Assembly: GCA_902560025.1 (NCBI GenBank)
Contig: CACEKL010000003.1
Span: 5,737-69,736 of the forward strand
Direction: 5' to 3'
DNA from: an uncultured Bacteroidota bacterium
GTDB taxonomy: Bacteria > Bacteroidota > Bacteroidia > Flavobacteriales > Flavobacteriaceae
Length of the DNA stretch: 64,000 nucleotides
Shown here: piece by piece, positions 1 to 8,538 of the stretch
How positions within the stretch are numbered: position 1 is the first letter of the stretch
Layout of the letters: every line of letters begins with the position of its first letter
Program-made: the position numbers and the translations under genes
The notes under the pieces: model-generated
Databases searched by the model: none
Told to the model about the DNA's origin: nothing
What the model saw: the letters and a program-made list of their open reading frames with translations, nothing else

Positions 1-1
1 G

Positions 2-1714
2 GATAAGATGTTCTTGATGATGGAAAAACAAAAAAACCGTGGCCAAGATGGTGCTGGCTATGCAAGTATAAAATTTGACTTAAACCCAGGACAAAAATAT
101 TTTTATAGAGTAAGATCATTTGAACAACAGGCAATTCACTCAATCTTTAAAAAGATTAATAAAAAAATTAATTCATTTATAAAATCTGAAAAAATTCAAA
201 AAGGTTCCAACTCATTTTACGAACAAACTCCATTTTTAGGACAAGTTATGCTAGGACATGTAAGATATGGGACATATGGAAAAAATTCTATTGATTATGT
301 TCAACCCATGATGAGACAAAATAATTGGATGAACAGAAATTTAATTCTTGCAGGTAATTTTAATATGACCAATACAGATGAACTCTTCCAAAGTCTTGTT
401 AAGTTGGGGCAGCACCCAAGAGAGCAGTCAGATACAATTACTATAATGGAAAAAATAGGACATTTTTTAGACTCTGAAGTAATTGCTGGATATAATAAAT
501 TAAAGAAAAAAGGTGTATTAAAATCAGAAATGCCTCCACTTATTGAAAAGGATTTAAATATTGAAAAAATCTTAAAAAAATCATCAAAGAAGTGGGACGG
601 AGGCTATGTTATAGCTGGTATGATAGGCCATGGAGACTCTTTTGTTATAAGAGATCCTCATGGAATTAGACCGGCATACTATTTTGAAAATGATGAGGTA
701 ATTGCAGTAGCCTCTGAAAGACCTGCAATACAAACAGTATTTGATGTTTCATACTCTCAGATTCATGAGGTTCCAAGAGGAAATGCATTAGTAATAAAAA
801 AGAGTGGTACTACATCATTAAAAGAAATTTTAAAACCAAAAGCTAAAAAATCCTGTTCTTTTGAAAGAATTTACTTCTCAAGAGGATCAGATGCTGATAT
901 TTACATGGAGAGAAAAATGCTAGGCAGTCTACTCATTCCTCAGATTGAAAAATCAATTAAAAAGGATTATAAGAATACAGTTTTTTCATTTATACCTAAT
1001 ACAGCTGAGACATCATTTTATGGTTTGCTTGAAAAAGCTAAAAAGAATAACCCAAGAGTTGAGAAAATTGCAATTAAAGATGCAAAGTTGAGAACCTTTA
1101 TTGCAGCTGATAAGGGAAGAGAAGACCTAGTTGCACATGTTTATGATATAACATATGGTGTTATCAAAAATTCAGATAATCTTGTTATTATAGATGATAG
1201 TATTGTTCGAGGCACAACTCTTAGAGAGAGTATACTTAAAATGTTGTTAAGGTTAAATCCAAAAAAAATAGTAATTGTATCAAGTGCTCCTCAGATTAGA
1301 TACCCAGATTGTTATGGAATTGATATGGCAAAAATTGAAGATTTTATTGCATTTAGAGCAGCAATTGAACTGCATAAAGATAATGGAACAGCAGATAAAA
1401 TAATTAAAGACACATATGATAAATGTGTTTCATCTAAAGAAAAACTAGATTATAAAAAGAATCATGTTAAAAATATCTATAAAGACTTTTCTCCTGAGCA
1501 AATATCATCTAAAATGTCAGAGATGTTAATAGATTCTAATTCAAAAATTGAATTAGATATAATTTTTCAAAAGGTGGAAAATCTTCATAAGGCTTGTAGC
1601 AATCATAAGGGTGATTGGTATTTTACTGGTGACTACCCAACACCTGGAGGAAACAAAGTTGTAAATCAAGCTTTTATAAATTTTGTTGAAGGAAAATCAG
1701 CTAGAGCATACTAG
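2..1714 (+). CDS. purF: Amidophosphoribosyltransferase (PurF family), 5'-truncated by window edge
   Basis: Catalyses the first committed step of purine synthesis, transferring glutamine-derived ammonia to PRPP to give phosphoribosylamine. The frame is open to the window edge, so the true start and the N-terminal catalytic Cys of the class II glutaminase domain lie upstream; the first visible ATG (position 8) is internal, since flavobacterial homologues carry about 35-60 residues before MFLMMEKQ. Visible glutaminase features are NRGQDGAGYA and GHVRYGTYG. The phosphoribosyltransferase half carries the PRPP-binding loop VIIDDSIVRGTT (about nt 1183-1218), and the SSAPQIRYPDCYGID segment follows. 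The C-terminus ends GKSARAY. The gene is followed by a strong hairpin terminator. Family assignment is firm; whether this is the only purF copy cannot be seen here. Confidence 0.9.
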   Translation, partial: DKMFLMMEKQKNRGQDGAGYASIKFDLNPGQKYFYRVRSFEQQAIHSIFKKINKKINSFIKSEKIQKGSNSFYEQTPFLGQVMLGHVRYGTYGKNSIDYVQPMMRQNNWMNRNLILAGNFNMTNTDELFQSLVKLGQHPREQSDTITIMEKIGHFLDSEVIAGYNKLKKKGVLKSEMPPLIEKDLNIEKILKKSSKKWDGGYVIAGMIGHGDSFVIRDPHGIRPAYYFENDEVIAVASERPAIQTVFDVSYSQIHEVPRGNALVIKKSGTTSLKEILKPKAKKSCSFERIYFSRGSDADIYMERKMLGSLLIPQIEKSIKKDYKNTVFSFIPNTAETSFYGLLEKAKKNNPRVEKIAIKDAKLRTFIAADKGREDLVAHVYDITYGVIKNSDNLVIIDDSIVRGTTLRESILKMLLRLNPKKIVIVSSAPQIRYPDCYGIDMAKIEDFIAFRAAIELHKDNGTADKIIKDTYDKCVSSKEKLDYKKNHVKNIYKDFSPEQISSKMSEMLIDSNSKIELDIIFQKVENLHKACSNHKGDWYFTGDYPTPGGNKVVNQAFINFVEGKSARAY

Positions 1715-1820
1715 TGTATAACAAAAAATAATTTCTAAATAAGTTTTATTTATTTGAAAAAATACCTAAATTGGTTATACCAGAACATAAGTAGGTTAAG
1801 TTCATGGTAAGATTTGGGGC

Positions 1821-1847
1821 AAAAAAGGGGATTCTTCCCCTTTTTTT
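1821..1847. terminator. Bidirectional intrinsic terminator between purF and sod
   Basis: A-run, GGGG, six-base loop ATTCTT, CCCC, then a T7 run. The A and T runs extend the stem, so the hairpin can terminate both the plus-strand purF transcript and the minus-strand sod transcript. The sod stop codon (TTA on plus, 1846-1848) overlaps its edge. Confidence 0.8.
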
Positions 1848-2445
1848 ATTGTAAATACTTTTTATTCACCTCTTCCCAATTAATTACATTAAAGAATGCA
1901 TTTATATAGTCAGGTCTTCTGTTTTGATAATTTAAGTAATATGCATGTTCCCAAACATCAAGACATAAAATAGGAACACCTCCACACCCATTTGGCATTA
2001 AAGGATTGTCCTGATTTGCAGTAGAGCATATCTCAAGTTTACCATCAGCATGAGCACATAACCATGCCCATCCTGAACCAAATCTTGTAGCAGCCGCTTT
2101 ACTGAACTCATCTTTAAAATTTTCGAATGAACCAAAATTTGAATTTATAGACTCACCTATTTCTCCAGCTGGATTTCCTCCAGAATTTGGTCCCATTATT
2201 TCCCAAAATAGATTATGATTATAATAACCACCACCATTATTTCTTAATCCACTGTCATTAAGGTCAAGAGATTTAAGAATTTCTTCAATACTCTTACCTT
2301 CATTTTCAGTACCTGAAATGATATTATTGAGATTATTTGTATAACCATTATGGTGTTTCCCATAATGGATTTCCATAGTTTTTGCATCTATGTTTGGTTC
2401 TAATGCATCAAAAGCATAATTTAATTTAGGTAATTCAAAAGCCAT
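1846..2445 (-). CDS. sodA: Superoxide dismutase, Fe/Mn family (Mn-like signature)
   Basis: Cytoplasmic enzyme dismutating superoxide to oxygen and peroxide. 199 residues, no signal peptide. The four metal ligands are visible: H27 (MEIHYGKHH), H77 ([10 protein letters not shown]), D163 and H167 (DVWEHAYYL). The second-sphere pair is G73 with Q145 (TANQDNPL), the arrangement usual for Mn or cambialistic enzymes rather than strict Fe-SOD, so metal choice is inferred. Length matches the family. It is monocistronic, with its own strong promoter and a shared terminator downstream, and is divergent from the helicase-nuclease gene. Confidence 0.95.
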   Translation of the reverse strand: MAFELPKLNYAFDALEPNIDAKTMEIHYGKHHNGYTNNLNNIISGTENEGKSIEEILKSLDLNDSGLRNNGGGYYNHNLFWEIMGPNSGGNPAGEIGESINSNFGSFENFKDEFSKAAATRFGSGWAWLCAHADGKLEICSTANQDNPLMPNGCGGVPILCLDVWEHAYYLNYQNRRPDYINAFFNVINWEEVNKKYLQ

Positions 2446-2458
2446 AATTTTTTTTTTA

Positions 2459-2487
2459 CAAAATTAGGATTATTTTGTTAAGTACAA
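2459..2487 (-). promoter_or_regulatory. sod promoter, Bacteroidota type
   Basis: On the minus strand TTG (2485-2487) is followed by an 18-base spacer and TAATTTTG (2459-2466), a perfect match to the Bacteroidota -7 consensus TAnnTTTG. It sits about 14 bases upstream of the sod ATG. Confidence 0.7.
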
Positions 2488-2496
2488 TAATCATAA

Positions 2497-5400
2497 ATGA
2501 GCTACTCTTATAAAATCATAAACTCATCTGCAGGGTCAGGTAAAACATTCTACCTAGCAATTGAGTTTATAGCTCAACTATTAAATTCAAAAAAAGATGA
2601 TCATTATAAGTCGATGCTTGCATTAACATTTACTAATAAAGCATCTGCTGAAATGAAAGATAGAATTTTATCTTATCTAAATATTATAGTAAATGAAAAT
2701 GAAAATGTTATAATCGATATAGTTTCAAGTAAAACAACTCTAAATAATACTGAAATCAAAGAAAAGGCTTTTATAATTTTAGAAAACATTCTTTATAACT
2801 ATTCAAGTTTCAATGTCATGACTATTGACAGTTTTACGAATAATATTCTTAAGTCATTTAAACCTGAATCTGACATTGAAAAAGATTATTTGATTGAGTT
2901 AGATAGTATGGTTTATATTGATCAAGCAATTGATGATATTTTCATAGATATTAATGATGATGATAATTTAAAGAATCAATTGATAGAGTTTGCAAGATTC
3001 AAAACATCCATAAACAAAAGCTGGGATATCTCACATGATTTAAGGGAGTTTATTGTTTTAATTAATAAAGAATCAAATAGAGATCAGATCGAATACTTCA
3101 GTCAAAAGAATAGAGAATTTTTTTCTCAAATAAAATTAGAGGTTAATAATCTTAAAAATGAGAAAAAAGAAAATTTAAGGAATCATGCAAAAAAAAGTAT
3201 AGAACTAATATCAACTAATGGTCTTGATTTTGGTGATTTTAGAGGAAGCTACTTCCCGAATTATTTGAACAATATAATAATCAATGACCAGCTTTACATA
3301 AATGAGTCTATATATAAATCACTAAATGGCGAGACAAGTCTATATAACAAATCTTTGAGCAATAGCAAATCTGATAAAATTGAAAAAATAAGATCTTCGT
3401 TACTTAGTAATTACAATGAAATAAACAAAACAATATTAGATGTTTTTGTTTTAAATTCATTTCTATCTCATTTACCTTCACTGTCTCTAATAAACTTAAT
3501 TGAAAATAAGATTAATAAAATTCAAAGTGACAATAACACCAAATTAATTTCAAAATTTAATTCTGAATTAAATTCACTTGTTAAATCAAATGATGCTCCA
3601 TTAATTTATGAGAAGCTAGGCTCAAGATTTTCAAATTTTTTTATTGATGAATTTCAAGATACTTCAGAGCTTCAGTGGGAAAATTTAATTCCTTTAATTT
3701 CTAATTCAATTCAAAGTGAGTCTCATGATGGCACTAAAGGGTCTTTATTAATTGTTGGAGATCCTAAACAATCAATTTATAGGTGGAGAGGGAGTAGAAT
3801 AAATCAATTTGTAAATCTTATTCTTGGTGAGACCAATCCTTTTTATATAAATCCAGAAATAGAAAAAATTGACACAAATTACAGGAGTTTAAAAAATATA
3901 GTTGATTTTAATTCTGAGTTTTTTTCCTACTTAACAAATAGTCTAGATTTGAAAATATACAATTCAAGTCTTTTAAATTTCAAACAAAAATCAACAAAAA
4001 AAGAAGATGGTTATGTTGAAATAGAATTATATGATTCAGATACTTTCTATGAAAAGATTAAAAATCAAATACTGGATTTGTTAAATCGTGGGTATCTTCC
4101 TTCAGAGATTATAATTTTAGTTAGAAAAAATAAATATGCTAAAGAGCTAATTCATAATATTGATTCATCCGATTTTGATCTTGTTTCAAGTGATATTTTA
4201 CAAATAAAAAATTCAGAAATTGTTCAATTTGTTATTTCAATATTTAAGTTAAGTATCTCTGGAAATAATTATAGTGAGAGAAAAAATGTAATTGACTTTC
4301 TTTATAAAAAAAATTATTTTGAAGGAGATTATTTAACAATAAATGATTGTTTCTTTGACAATCTAGATAAGAAAAATATTGATGATTTCCTTAGTGAAAT
4401 TTCAAATGAAAAATTTGATTTAAACTATTTTCTAAAGCTTAATGTTTTAGAGTCTGTCAAATATTGTTGCTCAATATTTAAAATTGATTTAAATAATATT
4501 TTTTTGACAGCATTTATAGATAACATATTTGAATTTCTTGAAAAATCAAATGACTCAGTGGATGAGTATTTAAATTATTGGACTAAAAATTTAGATAAAA
4601 TTAATCTTAGCCTACCTGACAATCAAAAGTCAGTTTGTATATCAACAATTCATAAATCAAAGGGTCTTGAATACCCTGCAGTAATAATTCCAATATACAA
4701 TGATAAGTTAGATGAAAATAGTTTTAATGATTCCTTATGGCTATATGAACCTTTCAGTGAAATTGAATCTTTGAAGTGGATGTTAATTAAAAGGATAAAA
4801 GACTTGAATCAAAATGGACATAACCTTAAAGAAGTATATGATAGTATAGTTCTAAATAACTATATTGACTCAATTAATCTATTATATGTTGCATTTACTA
4901 GAGCTGAAAAAGAGCTTTATATTTTAGCAAATAATAATAAAGTAAGCACTAATAGTATATCTTCCCTGATTAAAGAGTTTGTTGATTATAAGTCATGTAA
5001 AAATAATTTTTCTTTTGGTAATAAAATAAAATATGACATTAAGCTAGATAATAAGGAAAAATTAGACTGTAGTAGTAAAATAAAAATTGTATCAACTTCA
5101 GGTAATCTAAATCAAGCCAAATATATTTCTGATACCCTTTCATCAATCTACAATAAAAATAATAAAGCAAGAGTTTATGTCTTTTTTAGCAATCATAAAT
5201 TAGCTGATCTAGTCAATCTCTTTAACTCAAATCATATAAGTATGTCATCGAACTATCATATTTTGGATTATGATAATTCAAAATATGATCATGTTATAAT
5301 TAGTAATATGAATGAAGGGTTATTTCCATTTAATGAGATAAATAGTGATTTTGTATCTAACAGCAAAAAAAATGAATTTGAAAGTTTGAATCTAATTGAG

Positions 5401-6441
5401 AAGGAAAAAAATATTTCCACTTTATTTTATAGTCTCGTCGAAAACTCTAAAGAAGTGCACCTAACTTTTGACTCAGATCTATCATCATTTATAAACGGTG
5501 AGAAAAGTAGATTTATAAAGCAACTGGAGCTCTTAGATAAAAATTATAATATCTCTTACAATTCGATAACTCAAAAAATAACATTTGATAATCATATTAG
5601 TGAGGTAATTAAAAGTGATAAAAGAATTGATCAAAAAATAAATGATATTTTAAAATCAGGAATTTCTGCATCTACATTAAACTTATTTATTAAGAATCCC
5701 TATTTATTCTACGAACAAAAAATTTTAGGAATAGATGATATTGAAGATTCAAAATATTTAAGTTATATGGATCAAGGAACATTAATACATGAGGTAATTG
5801 AAAAACTTTATAATCCTTTTAAAATGATAGATCTTGAATTAGAGCATATTGAAAAAATGAGAAGAAATATAGACAACCAAACTATTGAATCTTTCATAGA
5901 ATTATATTCCAAGAAACCAGAAGGTAAAAACTTAATTTTTGTAGAAATCGTTAAAGACTATATAACTAATATTTTAAATTTTGAAAAAGAACAATTAACT
6001 AAAGAAAAAGCTAAGATTAAGATTTTATCACTAGAGGAAAGACTTTCATCTGAAATTACTGTTAATAATACATCAGTTAAAATTAATGGTATTATTGATA
6101 GAATTGACTTATTCAATGGAAAAATAAGAGTTATTGATTATAAGTCAGGATTGGTAAATCCAACAGTTCTAGATATAAAAAATATAGATAAAATTAAGTT
6201 AGACTACAAATATTCAAATTTGTTACAATTACTCATCTATAAATTACTTGTATCAAATAATTATAAAGATCTGGAAATTGGACAAATAGGAATTTATTCA
6301 GTGAAAAAAAGTACTTCTCCATTTATTTTAATTAAAGATCATACTCAGATAAGCATAAAAGAAGTAGAAAAACTATTAGTTGAGATTATAACGGATATAA
6401 TTCAAACAAACGAATTTATTAATACAGAAAATCCTGCATAA
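2497..6441 (+). CDS. Single-chain AddAB-like helicase-nuclease (UvrD helicase fused to AddB-type C-terminus with PD-(D/E)XK nuclease)
   Basis: Predicted ATP-dependent helicase-exonuclease for double-strand break repair. 1314 residues. Superfamily 1 motifs: Walker A AGSGKT (K16), motif II IDEFQD (D384-E385), motif III GDPKQSIYRWRG (about 425-437), motif IV DTNYRS, motif V STIHKSKGLEYP (716-727), motif VI AFTRAEKEL (R802). From about residue 860 the chain resembles the separate AddB-like nuclease subunit of flavobacteria: SGNLNQAKYI, then SNMNEGLFP (936-944), GEKSRFIKQL, SASTLNLFIKNPYLFYEQ (about 1057-1074), GTLIHE (H1098), and a PD-(D/E)XK core IIDRID (D1201) plus IDYKSG (D1214, K1216). Relatives normally encode helicase (about 1040 residues) and nuclease (about 900) separately, so this looks like a fusion with a large internal loss in the AddB part. 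It overlaps convergent crtI by 23 bases. Confidence 0.85.
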   Translation: MSYSYKIINSSAGSGKTFYLAIEFIAQLLNSKKDDHYKSMLALTFTNKASAEMKDRILSYLNIIVNENENVIIDIVSSKTTLNNTEIKEKAFIILENILYNYSSFNVMTIDSFTNNILKSFKPESDIEKDYLIELDSMVYIDQAIDDIFIDINDDDNLKNQLIEFARFKTSINKSWDISHDLREFIVLINKESNRDQIEYFSQKNREFFSQIKLEVNNLKNEKKENLRNHAKKSIELISTNGLDFGDFRGSYFPNYLNNIIINDQLYINESIYKSLNGETSLYNKSLSNSKSDKIEKIRSSLLSNYNEINKTILDVFVLNSFLSHLPSLSLINLIENKINKIQSDNNTKLISKFNSELNSLVKSNDAPLIYEKLGSRFSNFFIDEFQDTSELQWENLIPLISNSIQSESHDGTKGSLLIVGDPKQSIYRWRGSRINQFVNLILGETNPFYINPEIEKIDTNYRSLKNIVDFNSEFFSYLTNSLDLKIYNSSLLNFKQKSTKKEDGYVEIELYDSDTFYEKIKNQILDLLNRGYLPSEIIILVRKNKYAKELIHNIDSSDFDLVSSDILQIKNSEIVQFVISIFKLSISGNNYSERKNVIDFLYKKNYFEGDYLTINDCFFDNLDKKNIDDFLSEISNEKFDLNYFLKLNVLESVKYCCSIFKIDLNNIFLTAFIDNIFEFLEKSNDSVDEYLNYWTKNLDKINLSLPDNQKSVCISTIHKSKGLEYPAVIIPIYNDKLDENSFNDSLWLYEPFSEIESLKWMLIKRIKDLNQNGHNLKEVYDSIVLNNYIDSINLLYVAFTRAEKELYILANNNKVSTNSISSLIKEFVDYKSCKNNFSFGNKIKYDIKLDNKEKLDCSSKIKIVSTSGNLNQAKYISDTLSSIYNKNNKARVYVFFSNHKLADLVNLFNSNHISMSSNYHILDYDNSKYDHVIISNMNEGLFPFNEINSDFVSNSKKNEFESLNLIEKEKNISTLFYSLVENSKEVHLTFDSDLSSFINGEKSRFIKQLELLDKNYNISYNSITQKITFDNHISEVIKSDKRIDQKINDILKSGISASTLNLFIKNPYLFYEQKILGIDDIEDSKYLSYMDQGTLIHEVIEKLYNPFKMIDLELEHIEKMRRNIDNQTIESFIELYSKKPEGKNLIFVEIVKDYITNILNFEKEQLTKEKAKIKILSLEERLSSEITVNNTSVKINGIIDRIDLFNGKIRVIDYKSGLVNPTVLDIKNIDKIKLDYKYSNLLQLLIYKLLVSNNYKDLEIGQIGIYSVKKSTSPFILIKDHTQISIKEVEKLLVEIITDIIQTNEFINTENPA

Positions 6442-7888
6442 CAACATCTGAAACAATTTTTCCAGATATTAATGATGGAGGTACACCAGGTCCTGGAACA
6501 GTTAGTTGTCCAGTAAAATATAGTCCTTTTATTTTCTTGCTTTTCATCTTTGGTTTAAAGATTGAGGTTTGAAATAATGTATTTGCTAACCCGTAAGCAT
6601 TTCCTTTGTATGAGTTATAATCATCTATAAAGTCATTAACACAAAATGATTTTTTAAAAATTATATTATCACTTATTTTTTCGCCTGAGATATCCTCAAT
6701 CCTTTTTAGAACTATATTTAAATATCTTTCTCTTATTTCTTCTTTATCTTCTAGGTCTGGAGCAATTGGAATTAATATAAAACAATTTTCACAGCCAGCT
6801 GGTGCCATACTTTTGTCACTTAATGAAGGGAAATTCAGATAGAAAAGTGGAGATTCAGGCCATTTAGGATTATCATATATTTCAGAAGCATGATCATTCA
6901 TATCAACATCAAAAAATAAATTATGATGAGGTAATTTTTTTACTTTTTTATTTAAGCCTAGATAAAATAGAAGTGAAGAAGGTGCAAAAACTTTTTTATC
7001 CCAAAATGAATCATCATAATTTTTTAAATGATTAGGAATTAGTTTCTCGGTGTGATTATAATCAGCTCCACTAATAACAATATCTGCAGAAAATTCTTTG
7101 CCATTTGAAATAACTCCTTTAACTTTTTTCTCGATAACTATAATTTCTTCAACATTGTGTTCAGACTTAAACTTTACTCCCTTTTCTTTTGCAAGATTTA
7201 TCATTGATTCAACAACTTTATACATACCTCCTTTTTCTGGAAACCAAGTACCAAGGCCAAAGTCTGCATGATTCATTATATTATAAAAAGCAGGAGTATT
7301 TTCAGGTTTAGCGCCTAGAAATAAAACAGGAAATTCCATTAATTGACGGAGCTTCTTATTTTTGAAATATCTACTAACTTCAGATTTTATATTAGTTGTA
7401 AAGTATCTTAACCTTCTGATAGTTCCAGGAGTGACTAATTCTAGAATTGATTTCCCAGGTTTATAAACTACCTTTTCCATAGCAACAGAATAATTAATCT
7501 TAGCCTCAGCCATAAATTTTAAGAGATTTTTTGAAGCGCCTTTTTCAATCTTTTCAAACGTTTCGCTTATTTTTTCAAGGCTATCTTCAATCTCTATGTA
7601 ATCATTTTTTCCAAAATAAACTCTGTAAGCTGGATCTAATTTTTTCAAGTTATAGAAGTCACTAACAGATTTACCAAAGTCATTAAAATATTTCTCAAAA
7701 ACATCTGGCATCCAATACCATGAAGGTCCCATATCAAAAGTGAATCCATTAGCTTCAAATTTTCTAGCCCTTCCACCAAATGAAGAGTTTTTTTCAAATA
7801 CAGTTACATCATACCCTTTATCTGCTAGATAAGTTGCAGCAGATATAGAGGAGAAGCCAGAACCAATAATTAAAATTTTTTTAGTCAT
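6419..7888 (-). CDS. crtI: Phytoene desaturase (CrtI family)
   Basis: FAD-dependent desaturase converting phytoene to lycopene-type carotenoids at the membrane. The start is placed at the ATG at 7888 (MTKKILIIGSGFSS) rather than the 12-codon-upstream ATG, because the dinucleotide-binding strand normally begins there; this gives 489 residues. N-terminal FAD motif GSGFSSISAATYLA; then GGRARKFEANGFTFDMGPSWYWMPDVF, split here as GGRAR and GPSWYW, which are CrtI hallmarks; C-terminal FAD loop YFTGQLTVPGPGVPPSLISG. No crtB is adjacent, which is unusual for flavobacteria. The start overlaps the stop of a 31-codon smORF, implying translational coupling. The 3' end overlaps the convergent helicase gene by 23 bases. 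Confidence 0.92.
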   Translation of the reverse strand: MTKKILIIGSGFSSISAATYLADKGYDVTVFEKNSSFGGRARKFEANGFTFDMGPSWYWMPDVFEKYFNDFGKSVSDFYNLKKLDPAYRVYFGKNDYIEIEDSLEKISETFEKIEKGASKNLLKFMAEAKINYSVAMEKVVYKPGKSILELVTPGTIRRLRYFTTNIKSEVSRYFKNKKLRQLMEFPVLFLGAKPENTPAFYNIMNHADFGLGTWFPEKGGMYKVVESMINLAKEKGVKFKSEHNVEEIIVIEKKVKGVISNGKEFSADIVISGADYNHTEKLIPNHLKNYDDSFWDKKVFAPSSLLFYLGLNKKVKKLPHHNLFFDVDMNDHASEIYDNPKWPESPLFYLNFPSLSDKSMAPAGCENCFILIPIAPDLEDKEEIRERYLNIVLKRIEDISGEKISDNIIFKKSFCVNDFIDDYNSYKGNAYGLANTLFQTSIFKPKMKSKKIKGLYFTGQLTVPGPGVPPSLISGKIVSDVVMQDFLY

Positions 7889-7976
7889 TTTTAGAGGTGA
7901 CGTAGTCATAAACAATAGATCCAAGGACTACAATCATTGATAGAATAACTATAAAAGCAACAAACGATTTACTCAT
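7881..7976 (-). CDS. 31-residue single-pass membrane peptide upstream of crtI
   Basis: Not a recognised family. The frame starts at ATG 7976 and ends in TAA at 7881-7883, overlapping the crtI start by eight bases (ATGACTAA). It encodes a short basic start (MSKS), a hydrophobic stretch FVAFIVILSMIVVLGSIV typical of one transmembrane helix, and a polar tail YDYVTSKND. The overlap and the membrane character suggest a real gene co-translated with crtI, perhaps helping membrane association of the desaturase. Its ATG overlaps the first possible plus-strand ATG of the divergent lipoprotein gene, supporting the later start chosen for that gene. No homologue is known to me. Confidence 0.5.
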   Translation of the reverse strand: MSKSFVAFIVILSMIVVLGSIVYDYVTSKND

Positions 7977-8028
7977 GTTAAAAATATTGAATGATAAAAG
8001 TATAAAATATCGTAGATTTAGTTCAATT

Positions 8029-8538
8029 ATGATTGGAATTTTAGATAAGAAATTTTTATTTGCAATAATTATTTTAACATCTTGTAATCAAAAAATTGAA
8101 TCTAATACTGAAACCTCAGTTGATGAAAATCAATTAGATATAATTGAATATGAAATTCCTATAACATTTGAAGAAGATTTCGAAACTGAATATAATTTAG
8201 ATGAATGGACTGAGTTCAAAATTCTTAAATATAATATTTTAGTTCTAGCAAATTCAATTTCTGGATATAATGATAATGATGCAAAATATCTTGAGGATAT
8301 ATTAAATAAATTGGGCAATAACTCAAGAGAGATATTGAAATCAGATTTTGATTTATTTGTAAGCAGTCCTGAGATTAAAGGAAGACTAAAGCTTCTTGAT
8401 ATTCAAATACAAAAAACCAAACATAATCTATCAAAGATTAATAAGAGCGTGGGACTAGAAGAACTTAATAAAATTTTTGTTTTTTACAACTACTCAGCTA
8501 ATATGATAGAATCAATATTAGTAGATTCTATAAATTAG
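8029..8538 (+). CDS. Small lipoprotein of unknown function
   Basis: Not recognised. From ATG 8029 the protein has 169 residues and begins with a lipoprotein signal (hydrophobic FLFAIIILTSC; Cys19 as the lipidated residue). An earlier ATG at 7975 is possible but would overlap the divergent smORF start and put 18 residues before the signal. The mature part is acidic, then helical with a C-terminal segment LEELNKIFVFYNYSANMIESIL, without Cys or recognisable catalytic motif. It overlaps convergent metG by 11 bases. Probably periplasmic or on the inner leaflet of the outer membrane; function unknown. Confidence 0.65.
   Translation: MIGILDKKFLFAIIILTSCNQKIESNTETSVDENQLDIIEYEIPITFEEDFETEYNLDEWTEFKILKYNILVLANSISGYNDNDAKYLEDILNKLGNNSREILKSDFDLFVSSPEIKGRLKLLDIQIQKTKHNLSKINKSVGLEELNKIFVFYNYSANMIESILVDSIN

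Noticed and set aside
1715..1820. Gap after purF as a possible second small RNA or riboswitch
   Set aside because: Apart from the terminator hairpin no stable stem or consensus promoter could be found; best seen as 3' UTR.
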